A stretch of DNA of 64,000 nucleotides. It comes from Mycolicibacterium agri. GTDB taxonomy: Bacteria; Actinomycetota; Actinomycetes; Mycobacteriales; Mycobacteriaceae. A program made the translations under genes and the position numbers. The stretch spans positions 31,613 to 95,612 of the forward strand of contig NZ_PDCP01000021.1 of NCBI RefSeq assembly GCF_002553505.1. The letters run 5' to 3'. This document shows positions 53,799-62,215 of this stretch, one piece after another; position 1 is the first letter of the stretch; the number at the start of each line of letters is the position of its first letter. The notes beneath the pieces are model-generated. The model was not told the DNA's origin and did no database searches. It worked only from the letters and a program-made list of their open reading frames with translations.

Positions 53799-54116
53799 GT
53801 GGCCCTTCCCCAGTTGACCGACGAACAGCGCGCGGCAGCGTTGGAGAAGGCTGCTGCCGCACGTCGAGCACGAGCCGAACTCAAGGATCGGCTCAAGCGC
53901 GGCGGCACCAACCTCAAGCAGGTGCTGAAGGACGCCGAGACCGACGAGGTCTTGGGCAAGATGAAAGTTTCCGCGCTCCTGGAGGCGTTGCCCAAGGTCG
54001 GCAAGGTCAAGGCGCAGGAGATCATGACCGAGCTCGAGATCGCCCCCACACGCCGGCTGCGCGGTCTGGGTGATCGTCAGCGGAAGGCGCTGCTGGAGAA
54101 GTTCGACCAGTCGTAG
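53799..54116 (+). CDS. mihF: Mycobacterial integration host factor (mIHF)
   Basis: A 105-residue DNA-binding nucleoid protein found in actinobacteria. [20 protein letters not shown] forms the first helix, [20 protein letters not shown] the second, and [18 protein letters not shown] a helix-two-turn-helix DNA-binding part, ending [21 protein letters not shown] 53799, 6 bp after CGGAGGAA, is the start; the frame's upstream extension is not homologous. It precedes gmk by 7 bp, as in other mycobacteria. Confidence 0.95.
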   Translation: MALPQLTDEQRAAALEKAAAARRARAELKDRLKRGGTNLKQVLKDAETDEVLGKMKVSALLEALPKVGKVKAQEIMTELEIAPTRRLRGLGDRQRKALLEKFDQS

Positions 54117-54123
54117 GGAGTCA

Positions 54124-54711
54124 GTGAGCGAAGGCGGAGGGCCGGGCAACCAGAAGGCTCCGGTCGTGGTGTTGTCCGGCCCGTCTGCCGTCGGCAAGTC
54201 GACCATCGTCCGCTGTCTGCGGGAGCGCGTGCCGAATCTGCACTTCAGCGTTTCGGTGACGACCAGGGCTCCCCGCCCCGGCGAGGTCGACGGAGTCGAC
54301 TACAAATTCGTCTCGGCCGAGCAGTTTCAGCAGCTGATCGACGAAGGCGCGCTGCTGGAATGGGCCGAGATCCATGGGGGTCTGCACCGGTCCGGGACAC
54401 CGGCTCAGCCGGTGCGGGACGCGATCGCCGCGGGTCATCCGGTTCTCATCGAAGTCGATCTGGCCGGGGCGCGCGCCGTCAAAGCGGCGATGCCCGAGGC
54501 GCTGACGGTGTTTCTGGCCCCGCCCGACTGGGAGACGCTGGAGCGCAGGCTGACCGGTCGCGGCACCGAAACGCCCGAGGTGATCAACCGCCGGCTGGCC
54601 ACCGCCAAGGCCGAAATGGCTGCCAGGGACGACTTCGACCGCGTCGTCGTCAACAGCGAATTGGAGTCGGCGTGCGCCGAATTGGTATCCTTGCTGGTGG
54701 ACCCCCGATAG
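54124..54711 (+). CDS. gmk: Guanylate kinase
   Basis: A 195-residue enzyme that converts GMP to GDP. Walker [12 protein letters not shown] is at residues 20-30, followed by [20 protein letters not shown] (GMP binding) and [11 protein letters not shown]; the motif RSGTP replaces the common YGTP, as in other mycobacteria. GTG 54124 follows AGGGAG. It is 85 bp ahead of rpoZ. Confidence 0.95.
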   Translation: MSEGGGPGNQKAPVVVLSGPSAVGKSTIVRCLRERVPNLHFSVSVTTRAPRPGEVDGVDYKFVSAEQFQQLIDEGALLEWAEIHGGLHRSGTPAQPVRDAIAAGHPVLIEVDLAGARAVKAAMPEALTVFLAPPDWETLERRLTGRGTETPEVINRRLATAKAEMAARDDFDRVVVNSELESACAELVSLLVDPR

Positions 54712-54796
54712 CCAAACGCCGAACCGGCGCCTGTTCTCGTCGGGGCGCCCCGAAAGCCCCTTGAGCTTTTTCACCAAAACGCCAGGAGAATCCTTA

Positions 54797-55117
54797 GTGA
54801 GCACCCCGCACGCCGACGCGCCGTTGGCCGCCGTCGACGACAACGAGCACGATCCCGCCAACAGCAGATATGACACGCCGCTGGGCATCACGAACCCGCC
54901 GATCGACGAGCTGCTCGAGCGCGTGTCGAGCAAGTACGCGCTGGTGATCTACGCCGCCAAGCGCGCCCGTCAGATCAACGACTACTACAACCAGCTCGGC
55001 GACGGCATCCTCGAGTACGTCGGGCCTCTCGTCGAGCCGGGCCTGCAGGAGAAGCCGCTGTCGATCGCTCTCCGCGAGATCCACGCAGACCTGCTCGAGC
55101 ACACCGAGGGCGAGTAG
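54797..55117 (+). CDS. rpoZ: RNA polymerase omega subunit
   Basis: A 106-residue omega subunit. [20 protein letters not shown] and [18 protein letters not shown] form the conserved core that wraps the beta-prime C-terminus. The first 30 residues are an acidic actinobacterial extension. GTG 54797 follows CAGGAG. The upstream gap holds a perfect 12-bp palindrome CGGGGCGCCCCG (54741-54752) and no other signal I can name. Confidence 0.95.
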   Translation: MSTPHADAPLAAVDDNEHDPANSRYDTPLGITNPPIDELLERVSSKYALVIYAAKRARQINDYYNQLGDGILEYVGPLVEPGLQEKPLSIALREIHADLLEHTEGE

Positions 55118-55132
55118 CTAGGCGCCCCCGAG

Positions 55133-56377
55133 GTGGTGGACCGCAAGCGGATCATCGTCGGCGTATCCGGAGGAATCGCCGCCTACAAGGCGTGCACCGT
55201 CGTTCGACAACTCGCTGAAGCCGGCCACTCGGTGCGCGTCGTTCCCACCGAATCGGCGCTGCGGTTCGTCGGCGCCGCCACCTTCGAGGCCCTGTCCGGC
55301 AACCCGGTGCACACCGGTGTCTGGGATGACGTGCACGAGGTGCCGCACGTGCGGATCGGCCAGGAGGCCGATCTCGTCGTCGTCGCACCGGCCACCGCGG
55401 ACCTGCTGGCCCGTGCCGTCGCCGGTCGGGCCGACGACCTGCTGACGGCCACTCTGCTGACCGCGCGATGTCCGGTGATGTTCGCACCCGCGATGCACAC
55501 CGAGATGTGGTTCCACCCCGCCACCGTCGACAACGTCGCCACACTGCGCCGCCGCGGCGCTGTGGTCCTGGAACCGGCGTCGGGCCGGCTCACCGGCGCC
55601 GACAGCGGCGCGGGACGCCTGCCCGAGGCCGAAGAGATCACCACGCTGGCCCATCTGCTTCTGGAGCGCGCCGACGCGCTGCCCTACGACCTGGCCGGCG
55701 TCAAGGTGCTGGTGTCCGCGGGCGGCACCCGCGAGCCGATCGACCCGGTCCGCTTCATCGGCAACCGCTCCTCGGGCAAGCAGGGCTATGCGATGGCTCG
55801 CGTCGCCGCTCAGCGCGGCGCCGACGTCACGCTGATCGCAGGCAACACCGCCGGGCTCGTCGACCCAGCCGGCGTCCACGTCGAGCACATCGGCTCGGCG
55901 GCCCAGCTCAAGGACGCGGTGTCCAAGCACGCGCCCGACGCCCACGTGCTCGTGATGGCCGCGGCCGTCGCCGACTTCCGGCCGGCCCACGTGCAGACCA
56001 GCAAGATCAAGAAGGGCGCCTCCGAGCCGACGTCGATCGAGTTGGCCCGCACCGACGACGTGCTGGCCGGCGCCGTGCGCGCCCGCGCCGACGGCCAGCT
56101 GCCGAACATGCGGGCCATCGTCGGATTCGCCGCCGAAACCGGCGACGCGAACGGCGACGTGCTGTTCCACGCCCGCGCCAAGCTCGCCCGCAAAGGATGC
56201 GACCTGCTCGTCGTGAACGCCGTCGGCGAGAACCGCGCGTTCGAGGTCGACAGCAACGACGGCTGGCTGCTGGCGTCCGACGGCACCGAGGTCGCGCTGG
56301 AGCACGGTTCGAAAACGTTGATGGCCAGCCGTATTGTTGACGCGATCGTGGCGTTCCTGCGCAACAGCAGCGGCTGA
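55133..56377 (+). CDS. coaBC: CoaBC: PPC decarboxylase/PPC synthetase
   Basis: A 414-residue bifunctional coenzyme A enzyme. The N-terminal flavoprotein CoaC half begins RIIVGVSGGIAAYKACTVVR and has PAMHTEMWFHPATVDN with the catalytic His. The CoaB half starts near VLVSAGGTREPIDPVRFIGN. The position of the CoaC catalytic Cys (motif ACGD in E. coli) reads TGAD here (GRLTGADSGAGRLPE). GTG 55133 lies 15 bp after rpoZ. It forms pantothenoyl cysteine phosphate and then decarboxylates it. Confidence 0.94.
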   Translation: MVDRKRIIVGVSGGIAAYKACTVVRQLAEAGHSVRVVPTESALRFVGAATFEALSGNPVHTGVWDDVHEVPHVRIGQEADLVVVAPATADLLARAVAGRADDLLTATLLTARCPVMFAPAMHTEMWFHPATVDNVATLRRRGAVVLEPASGRLTGADSGAGRLPEAEEITTLAHLLLERADALPYDLAGVKVLVSAGGTREPIDPVRFIGNRSSGKQGYAMARVAAQRGADVTLIAGNTAGLVDPAGVHVEHIGSAAQLKDAVSKHAPDAHVLVMAAAVADFRPAHVQTSKIKKGASEPTSIELARTDDVLAGAVRARADGQLPNMRAIVGFAAETGDANGDVLFHARAKLARKGCDLLVVNAVGENRAFEVDSNDGWLLASDGTEVALEHGSKTLMASRIVDAIVAFLRNSSG

Positions 56378-56433
56378 CCACGGCGTACGCATCCGCCTGC
56401 GCATAACGGTTGCGCGCGGCCGGGGGCGCACGC

Positions 56434-56460
56434 TTGGGTGCAACTGAGCGCACCTATAAT
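56434..56460 (+). promoter_or_regulatory. metK promoter
   Basis: A perfect TATAAT lies at 56455-56460, with TTGGGT at 56434-56439 (15-bp spacer) as a loose -35. Transcription would begin near 56467, about 25 bases before the GTG start at 56493, leaving room only for the ribosome site GAGAGGAA. There is no space for a SAM riboswitch downstream of this start. Confidence 0.65.
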
Positions 56461-56492
56461 TTGATTACCTAACTTTCGAGAGGAATGACACC

Positions 56493-57701
56493 GTGAGCGA
56501 AGGTCGGCTGTTCACCAGTGAGTCGGTGACCGAAGGGCACCCCGACAAGATCTGCGACGCGATCAGCGACTCGGTGCTCGATGCGCTGCTGGCCGACGAC
56601 CCGAAGTCCCGGGTGGCCGTCGAGACGCTGGTCACCACCGGTCAGGTGCACGTCGTCGGCGAGGTGTCGACGAACGCGAAGGAGGCCTTCGCCGACATCA
56701 CTAAGACGGTGCGGGAGCGCATCCTCGAGATCGGCTACGACTCGTCGGACAAGGGCTTCGACGGCACCACCTGCGGGGTGAACATCGGCATCGGTGCGCA
56801 GTCGCCCGACATCGCCCAGGGCGTCGACACCGCGCACGAGATCCGCGTCGGTGGCGCGGCCGACCCGCTCGATCTGCAGGGCGCAGGTGACCAGGGCCTG
56901 ATGTTCGGCTACGCCATCAAGGACACCCCGGAGTTGATGCCGCTGCCGATCGCGCTGGCCCACCGGCTGTCGCGGCGGCTCACCGAGGTCCGCAAGAGCG
57001 GCGTGCTGGACTACCTGCGGCCCGACGGCAAGACGCAGGTCACCGTGCAGTACGAGGGCACGACGCCGGTGCGGCTGGACACCGTCGTGCTCTCCACACA
57101 GCACGCCGACGGCATCGACCTGGAGGCGACGCTGACCCCCGACATCCGCGAGAAGGTCGTCAACACCGTGCTGAACGACCTCGGCCACGAGTCGATGGAC
57201 ACCTCGGACTACCGCCTGCTGGTCAACCCGACCGGCAAGTTCGTGCTGGGCGGCCCGATGGGTGACGCCGGGCTGACCGGCCGCAAGATCATCGTCGACA
57301 CCTATGGCGGCTGGGCCCGCCACGGCGGCGGCGCGTTCTCCGGCAAGGATCCGTCGAAGGTGGACCGTTCGGCGGCGTATGCGATGCGCTGGGTGGCCAA
57401 GAACGTCGTCGCCGCGGGTCTGGCCGAACGCGTCGAGGTGCAGGTCGCCTACGCGATCGGCAAGGCCGCCCCGGTCGGGCTGTTCGTCGAGACCTTCGGC
57501 ACCGAGACCGTCGACCCGGCCCGCATCGAGAAGGCCATCACCTCGGTGTTCGACCTGCGTCCCGGCGCGATCATCCGCGACCTGGACCTGCTGCGGCCGA
57601 TCTACGCGCAGACCGCGGCGTACGGCCACTTCGGGCGCACCGACATCGAGCTGCCGTGGGAGCAGCTGAACAAGGTCGACGACCTGAAAGCCTCCGTCTG
57701 A
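56493..57701 (+). CDS. metK: S-adenosylmethionine synthetase
   Basis: A 402-residue Met[21 protein letters not shown] at the N-terminus and the phosphate loop [16 protein letters not shown] near residues 270-285 are the two family signatures; [12 protein letters not shown] is the third. It makes SAM from ATP and methionine. It has its own promoter (perfect TATAAT) and is followed by a dispersed hairpin that separates it from the convergent monooxygenase pseudogene. Confidence 0.97.
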   Translation: MSEGRLFTSESVTEGHPDKICDAISDSVLDALLADDPKSRVAVETLVTTGQVHVVGEVSTNAKEAFADITKTVRERILEIGYDSSDKGFDGTTCGVNIGIGAQSPDIAQGVDTAHEIRVGGAADPLDLQGAGDQGLMFGYAIKDTPELMPLPIALAHRLSRRLTEVRKSGVLDYLRPDGKTQVTVQYEGTTPVRLDTVVLSTQHADGIDLEATLTPDIREKVVNTVLNDLGHESMDTSDYRLLVNPTGKFVLGGPMGDAGLTGRKIIVDTYGGWARHGGGAFSGKDPSKVDRSAAYAMRWVAKNVVAAGLAERVEVQVAYAIGKAAPVGLFVETFGTETVDPARIEKAITSVFDLRPGAIIRDLDLLRPIYAQTAAYGHFGRTDIELPWEQLNKVDDLKASV

Positions 57702-57813
57702 CGACGATCAAGCGGCGAGGTACGAGCCGCGTCGAGGAGTCGGACGCGACGAGAGCCGTCTAGTCGGTCCGCGCGCCGAGATCGACGAAATGGCGCGTCC
57801 TACTCGCACTTTC

Positions 57814-57837
57814 ACGCCCAAATGTCGGTTTGGGCGT
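57814..57837. repeat. Dispersed hairpin repeat, copy 2 (terminator-like)
   Basis: Same 9-bp stem and loop as at 15538-15561 (ACGCCCAAA, loop TGTCGG, TTTGGGCGT). The upstream flank ACTCGCA(C/T)TTTC is shared, one mismatch in about 37 bp. It sits between convergent metK and the monooxygenase pseudogene and touches the latter's stop codon (57837-57839), so it could terminate both. Confidence 0.7.
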
Positions 57838-59321
57838 TAGGGGGAGAACTGGTAGTCGGCGAGCGGGTAGCGGCGGCTGCGCCAGTAGGCGTGCAACGTC
57901 GTGGCGGGCCGCAGCGGCACGTCGCCGTTCTTGTCGAAGTAGTAGCTGTTGGCCAGCCTGCAACTGTCCTGCCAGAAGATCTGGCGGTGCCGCTTGCGCA
58001 TCATCTCGGCGAAATAGCGGTCGTTGGCCTCCCGCCTGACCTCCACCCGGGTGGCGCCGCGACGCCTGGCGTGCCGAAGGCAGCGCACGATGTGGTGGCT
58101 TTGCGCCTCGATCAGCGCGAAATACGACGAGCCGACATACCCGTACGGCCCGAATACCGTGAAGAAGTTCGGGAAACCGGGAATGCTCACCCCTTCGTAG
58201 GCCTGCAGGCGGTTCTCGTTCCAGTAGCCGGCCAGTGACTGTCCGCCAGCGCCGGTGACCGGGTAGGTCAGCGCCTCGTCGGGGTCCGTCACCTTGAAGC
58301 CGGTCGCCAGGATCAGCGCGTCGACATCACGGGCTGACCCGTCGGCGCTGACGACGCCCGAGCCGGTGATCTTCTCGATCGGCTCGGTGACCAACTCGAC
58401 GTTGTCGCGGTTGAGAACGTCGACAGATAACCGTTGTGAAACCCGGGCCGCTTGCATCCCACCGCGTAGCGCGGGGTGAGCTTGTCGCGCACGACCGGAT
58501 CTTTGACCTCGCGGCGCAGATACGCCTTGCCGACCTTGGCCGCCCGCTTGGCCATCGGGTTCATCGTGAAGTACTGCGCGGCAAGCGGAAACGTCAACTC
58601 GACGTAGAACTGGCTGATCAGCCGCTGCACGACCTTGCCGCCGGGTATGCGCATCAGTCGCCGCGCGGTGAGCGACAGCGGCACGTCGGCCTTCGGAAAA
58701 CACCAGATCGGTGTGCGCTGAAAAACCGTAAGCTGCTTGACGATTGGCGCGATCTCGGGGATCACCTGCACGGCTGAGGCGCCGGTGCCGATGATCGCGA
58801 CGCGCTTGCCGGTGAGGTCGGCGCTGTGATCCCACCTGGCGGTGTGCATCATCACCCCGGCGAACGAGTCGACACCGTCGATGTCGGGCAGCTGCGGCGT
58901 GGTCAACACTCCGCACGCGTTGATAAGGAACCGCGCGGTGATGCGGTCGCCGGCGTCGGTGTCGATCCGCCAGAGGCGGGCGTCGTCGTCGAACGCGGCG
59001 CCGAGCACCTCGGTGTTGAACCGGATCCTGGCCCGCAGCCCGTACTTGTCGACGCAGTGCTCGGCGTACGCCTTCAGTTCGCTGCCGCGGGCGTAGCTGC
59101 GCGTCCAGTTCGGGCTCTGCTCGAACGAGAACTGGTAGGAGAACGACGGAATGTCAACGGCGATACCGGGATAGGTGTTCCAATGCCAGGTGCCGCCCGG
59201 CCCGTCGGCGGCTTCGATCAGCAGGTAGTCGCCCATGCCCGACTTGTCCAGGCGGATGGCGGTGCCGATCCCGGAGAATCCGGCACCGACGATGACGGGT
59301 CTCGTAGTCGGGCGCTGTCAT
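57837..59321 (-). pseudogene. Baeyer-Villiger/flavin-containing monooxygenase, two frameshifts
   Basis: Homology to a class B flavin monooxygenase of about 493 residues runs through three frame segments. From ATG 59321 the first 8 codons are in frame A; the FAD loop GAGFSGIG and the core are in frame B; the C-terminal third (NRDNVELVTEPIEKI onward) is back in frame A. Frame changes lie at 59297-59299 (one extra base in CCC of the coding strand) and at 58413-58416 (extra TC). The core has the family fingerprint FAGVMMHTARWD and NADP loop GTGASAVQV. Frame B has no start before the FAD loop, so an intact protein cannot be made from this sequence. Confidence 0.85.
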
Positions 59322-59372
59322 AGGGCCTCCGAGTTCGACACTAGCGAATCCAACCTGTGTACCTTCAGCAGG

Positions 59373-60122
59373 ATGGCGTCCACCGATGCCGGAATGGCCG
59401 GCTTTTCCTCGGTAACCAACGCGCACCGGCGAACCCGGGGCCTGTGGCTGGCGGCCGTCCTCGTCGCGGCGGCCTACGGCGTCTTCCTGATCGTCACCGC
59501 GGCGCGGCTGCCCTTTGGCGCCGACCTCACCGGCCAGTTCTGGCTGCAGCCGGTGGTCAAGGCCGCGGCCGCCGTTCTGCTGGCCGCGGCGGCAACCTCT
59601 CACCCGATCGCCAGGGAGCGGCGCTGGCTGATCGGCGCGCTGCTGGGCTCTGCCGCCGGCGACTTCCTGCTGGCCCTGCCGTGGTGGCAGCCCTCCTTCG
59701 TGCTCGGGCTGGCCGCCTTCCTGGTGGCCCATCTGTGCTTTCTGGCCGCGCTGCTGCCGCTGGTTGCGCCGTCACCGCCGCGGCTCGTCGCGGCCGCAGC
59801 GGTGGTAGCGGCCTGCGTCGCGCTGCTGATCTGGTTCTGGCCGAGCCTGATCGCCGAGGGCATGGCGCCGCCGGTCGTGGTGTACATCGCGGTGCTCGGC
59901 GCGATGGTGTGCGCGGCGCTGTTGGCGCGGCTGCCGACGCCATGGACGGCGCTGGGCGCGGTGTGCTTCGCGGTGTCGGACGCGATGATCGGCATCAACA
60001 AGTTCGTGCTGGGATCCGAGAAGCTCGCGGTGCCGATCTGGTGGATGTACGCCGCGTCGCTGGTGCTGATCACCGCGGGCCTTTTCTTCGGCCGCACGTC
60101 CGACACGTCTGCTAGACGGTAG
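59373..60122 (+). CDS. Lysoplasmalogenase-like (YhhN/TMEM86) membrane protein
   Basis: A 249-residue protein with about eight hydrophobic segments. [17 protein letters not shown] and [15 protein letters not shown] supply the paired conserved acidic residues (GDxxL and SDxxIG) of the YhhN family, whose eukaryotic members hydrolyse lysoplasmalogen vinyl ethers. The bacterial substrate is not established. ATG 59373 is taken; ATG 59394 is also possible since neither has a clear ribosome site. It ends 2 bp before priA starts. Confidence 0.8.
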   Translation: MASTDAGMAGFSSVTNAHRRTRGLWLAAVLVAAAYGVFLIVTAARLPFGADLTGQFWLQPVVKAAAAVLLAAAATSHPIARERRWLIGALLGSAAGDFLLALPWWQPSFVLGLAAFLVAHLCFLAALLPLVAPSPPRLVAAAAVVAACVALLIWFWPSLIAEGMAPPVVVYIAVLGAMVCAALLARLPTPWTALGAVCFAVSDAMIGINKFVLGSEKLAVPIWWMYAASLVLITAGLFFGRTSDTSARR

Positions 60123-60124
60123 GT

Positions 60125-62188
60125 GTGAGCAAAGCGCGGGGGGTGAAAAGTTCGGCGGACGCGAGGAGCAGAAAAAGTTCGGCGGACGCGAGGAGCAGAA
60201 AATCTCCCGCGGAGCATGAACCGATCGCCCGCGTGTTGCCGATGCTGTCGGTGCCACACCTGGACCGCGAATTCGACTACTTGGTCACCGCCGAGCAGTC
60301 CGACGACGCGCAGCCGGGCGTGCGGGTGCGGGTGCGCTTCCACGGCAGGCTGGTCGACGCGTTCATCCTCGAAAGACGTTCGGAGACAGACCATGTCGGC
60401 AAACTCGGCTGGCTCGACCGGGTCATCTCCGCCGAACGGGTGCTGACGCCGGACGTGCGCCGCTTGGTCGACGCCGTCGCGGCGCGCTATGCGGGCACCC
60501 GCGCCGACGTGCTGCGGCTGGCGATCCCGCCGCGGCACGCCAACGTCGAGAAGGAAACGCCCGCCGGTCCTGCGCCCGTCACCGTGGCACCCGTCGACAT
60601 GACGCACTGGGACCAATACGGCAGGGCCGCACAGTTTTTCGCCGCAATTCGCGACGGCCGCGCCGCCCGCGCAGTGTGGCAGGCGCTGCCCGGCGAGCGG
60701 TGGGCCGACCGGCTCGCCGAGGTCGCCGCGGCCACCGTCGACGCCGGACGCGGTGTGCTCGCCATCGTGCCCGATCAGCGCGATGTGGACGCGTTGCACG
60801 AGGCCAGCATCCGCCTCATCGACGAAGCCGCCTTGGTGGCGCTGTCGGCCGGGCTCGGGCCTGCCCAGCGGTACCGGCGCTGGCTGTCGGTGCTGCGCGG
60901 CTCGGCACGGTTGGTGATCGGCACCCGCAGCGCGGTGTTCGCACCCGTCGCCGACCTGGGGCTGGTGCTCGTGTGGGACGACGGCGACGACTCGCTCGCC
61001 GAACCCCGCGCACCCTATCCGCACGCCCGCGAGGTCGCCATGCTGCGGGCCCATCAGCTGCGGTGCGCGGCGATGATCGGCGGCTACTCGCGCACCGCCG
61101 AGGCGCAGGCGCTGGTGCGCAGCGGGTGGGCCCACGACCTGGTGGCGCCGCGGCCGGTGGTGCGGACCAGGGCGCCGCGGGTCATCGCTCTGGAGGACAG
61201 CGGCTTCGCCCAGGAACGCGACCCCGCCGCGCACACCGCGCGGCTGCCGTCGATGGCGTTGCAGGCCGCGCGCTCGGCGCTGGAGGCGGGCCGCCCGGTT
61301 CTCGTGCAGGTGCCGCGCCGCGGCTACGTGCCCGCGTTGGCCTGCAATCGGTGCCGCACCATCGCCCGCTGCCGGCACTGCACCGGCCCGCTGTCGTTGC
61401 CGGACCGGGACGCCGCGGGCGCGCTGTGTCGGTGGTGCGGTCGCGAGCAGCCCGCGCTGCGCTGCGCCCGGTGCGGATCCGACGCGGTTCGCGCCGTGGT
61501 GGTCGGCGCGCGCCGCACCGCCGAGGAACTCGGCCGGGCGTTCCCCGGCACCACGGTCGTCACCTCCGGCGGCGATGCCGTCGTGGCCGCGGTGTCGGCC
61601 CAGCCGGCGCTGGTTGTCGCCACCCCGGGCGCCGAACCCGTCGCGGAGGGCGGGTACGGCGCCGCGCTGCTGCTCGACGCGTGGGCGCTGCTGGGCCGCC
61701 AGGATCTGCGGGCGGCCGAGGACACACTGCGCCGCTGGATGGCGGCGGCCACGCTGGTGCGCAGCCGAAACGACGGCGGCGTGGTGGCGGTGGTGGCCGA
61801 ATCGGCGGTGCCGACGGTGCAGGCGCTGATCCGCTGGGATCCGGTGGGCCACGCCGAGGCCGAGCTCGCGGCCCGCGACGAGGTCGGCCTGCCGCCCGGT
61901 GTGCACATGGCCGCCGTCGACGGCGCACCCGAGGCCGTGGCCGCGCTGTTGCAGACCGCCGAATTGCCCGACTCGGCGGAGTTGCTCGGCCCGGTCGACC
62001 TGCCGCTCGGAGCCCGCAGGCCACCGGGCGTCCCTGCCGCGGGCCCAATCAACCGGATGCTGGTGCGGGTGCCGCGCACCGAGGGGCTGAAGCTGGCCGC
62101 GGCGCTGCGCCGGGCCACCGGCGTGCTCAGCGCTCGCCACGATCAGCAGCCAGTTCGCGTGCAAATCGACCCGCTGCACATAGGGTGA
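60125..62188 (+). CDS. priA: Primosomal protein N' (PriA), helicase-motif-deficient
   Basis: A 687-residue PriA. The DNA-binding N-terminal domain begins ARVLPMLSVPHLDREFDYLV near residue 37. In the helicase region the Walker A site reads ALPGERWADRL (no GKT) and the DEAH box is replaced by VWDDGDDSL. The zinc cysteines are kept (ACNRCRTIARCRHC, CRWCGREQ, CARCG). The M. tuberculosis protein is alike and also lacks these motifs. The first 36 residues contain two copies of KSSADARSR encoded by a 27-bp tandem repeat. It likely acts in replication restart without its own unwinding. Confidence 0.9.
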   Translation: MSKARGVKSSADARSRKSSADARSRKSPAEHEPIARVLPMLSVPHLDREFDYLVTAEQSDDAQPGVRVRVRFHGRLVDAFILERRSETDHVGKLGWLDRVISAERVLTPDVRRLVDAVAARYAGTRADVLRLAIPPRHANVEKETPAGPAPVTVAPVDMTHWDQYGRAAQFFAAIRDGRAARAVWQALPGERWADRLAEVAAATVDAGRGVLAIVPDQRDVDALHEASIRLIDEAALVALSAGLGPAQRYRRWLSVLRGSARLVIGTRSAVFAPVADLGLVLVWDDGDDSLAEPRAPYPHAREVAMLRAHQLRCAAMIGGYSRTAEAQALVRSGWAHDLVAPRPVVRTRAPRVIALEDSGFAQERDPAAHTARLPSMALQAARSALEAGRPVLVQVPRRGYVPALACNRCRTIARCRHCTGPLSLPDRDAAGALCRWCGREQPALRCARCGSDAVRAVVVGARRTAEELGRAFPGTTVVTSGGDAVVAAVSAQPALVVATPGAEPVAEGGYGAALLLDAWALLGRQDLRAAEDTLRRWMAAATLVRSRNDGGVVAVVAESAVPTVQALIRWDPVGHAEAELAARDEVGLPPGVHMAAVDGAPEAVAALLQTAELPDSAELLGPVDLPLGARRPPGVPAAGPINRMLVRVPRTEGLKLAAALRRATGVLSARHDQQPVRVQIDPLHIG
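60146..60199 (+). repeat. Two tandem 27-bp units in the 5' end of priA
   Basis: Units at 60146-60172 and 60173-60199 are identical (AAAAGTTCGGCGGACGCGAG and the next seven bases). They are in frame and encode KSSADARSR twice; KSPAEHEP follows. Because 27 is a multiple of three, copy number changes would keep the priA frame. The repeated segment lies before the conserved PriA domain and is absent from the M. tuberculosis protein as I recall it. Confidence 0.85.
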
Positions 62189-62215
62189 TCGCGGGGGCCG
62201 GACCCGGGAGGTGAC

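Noticed and set aside
56378..56492. SAM riboswitch before metK
   Set aside because: The perfect TATAAT places the start about 25 bases before metK; there is no room and no conserved core.
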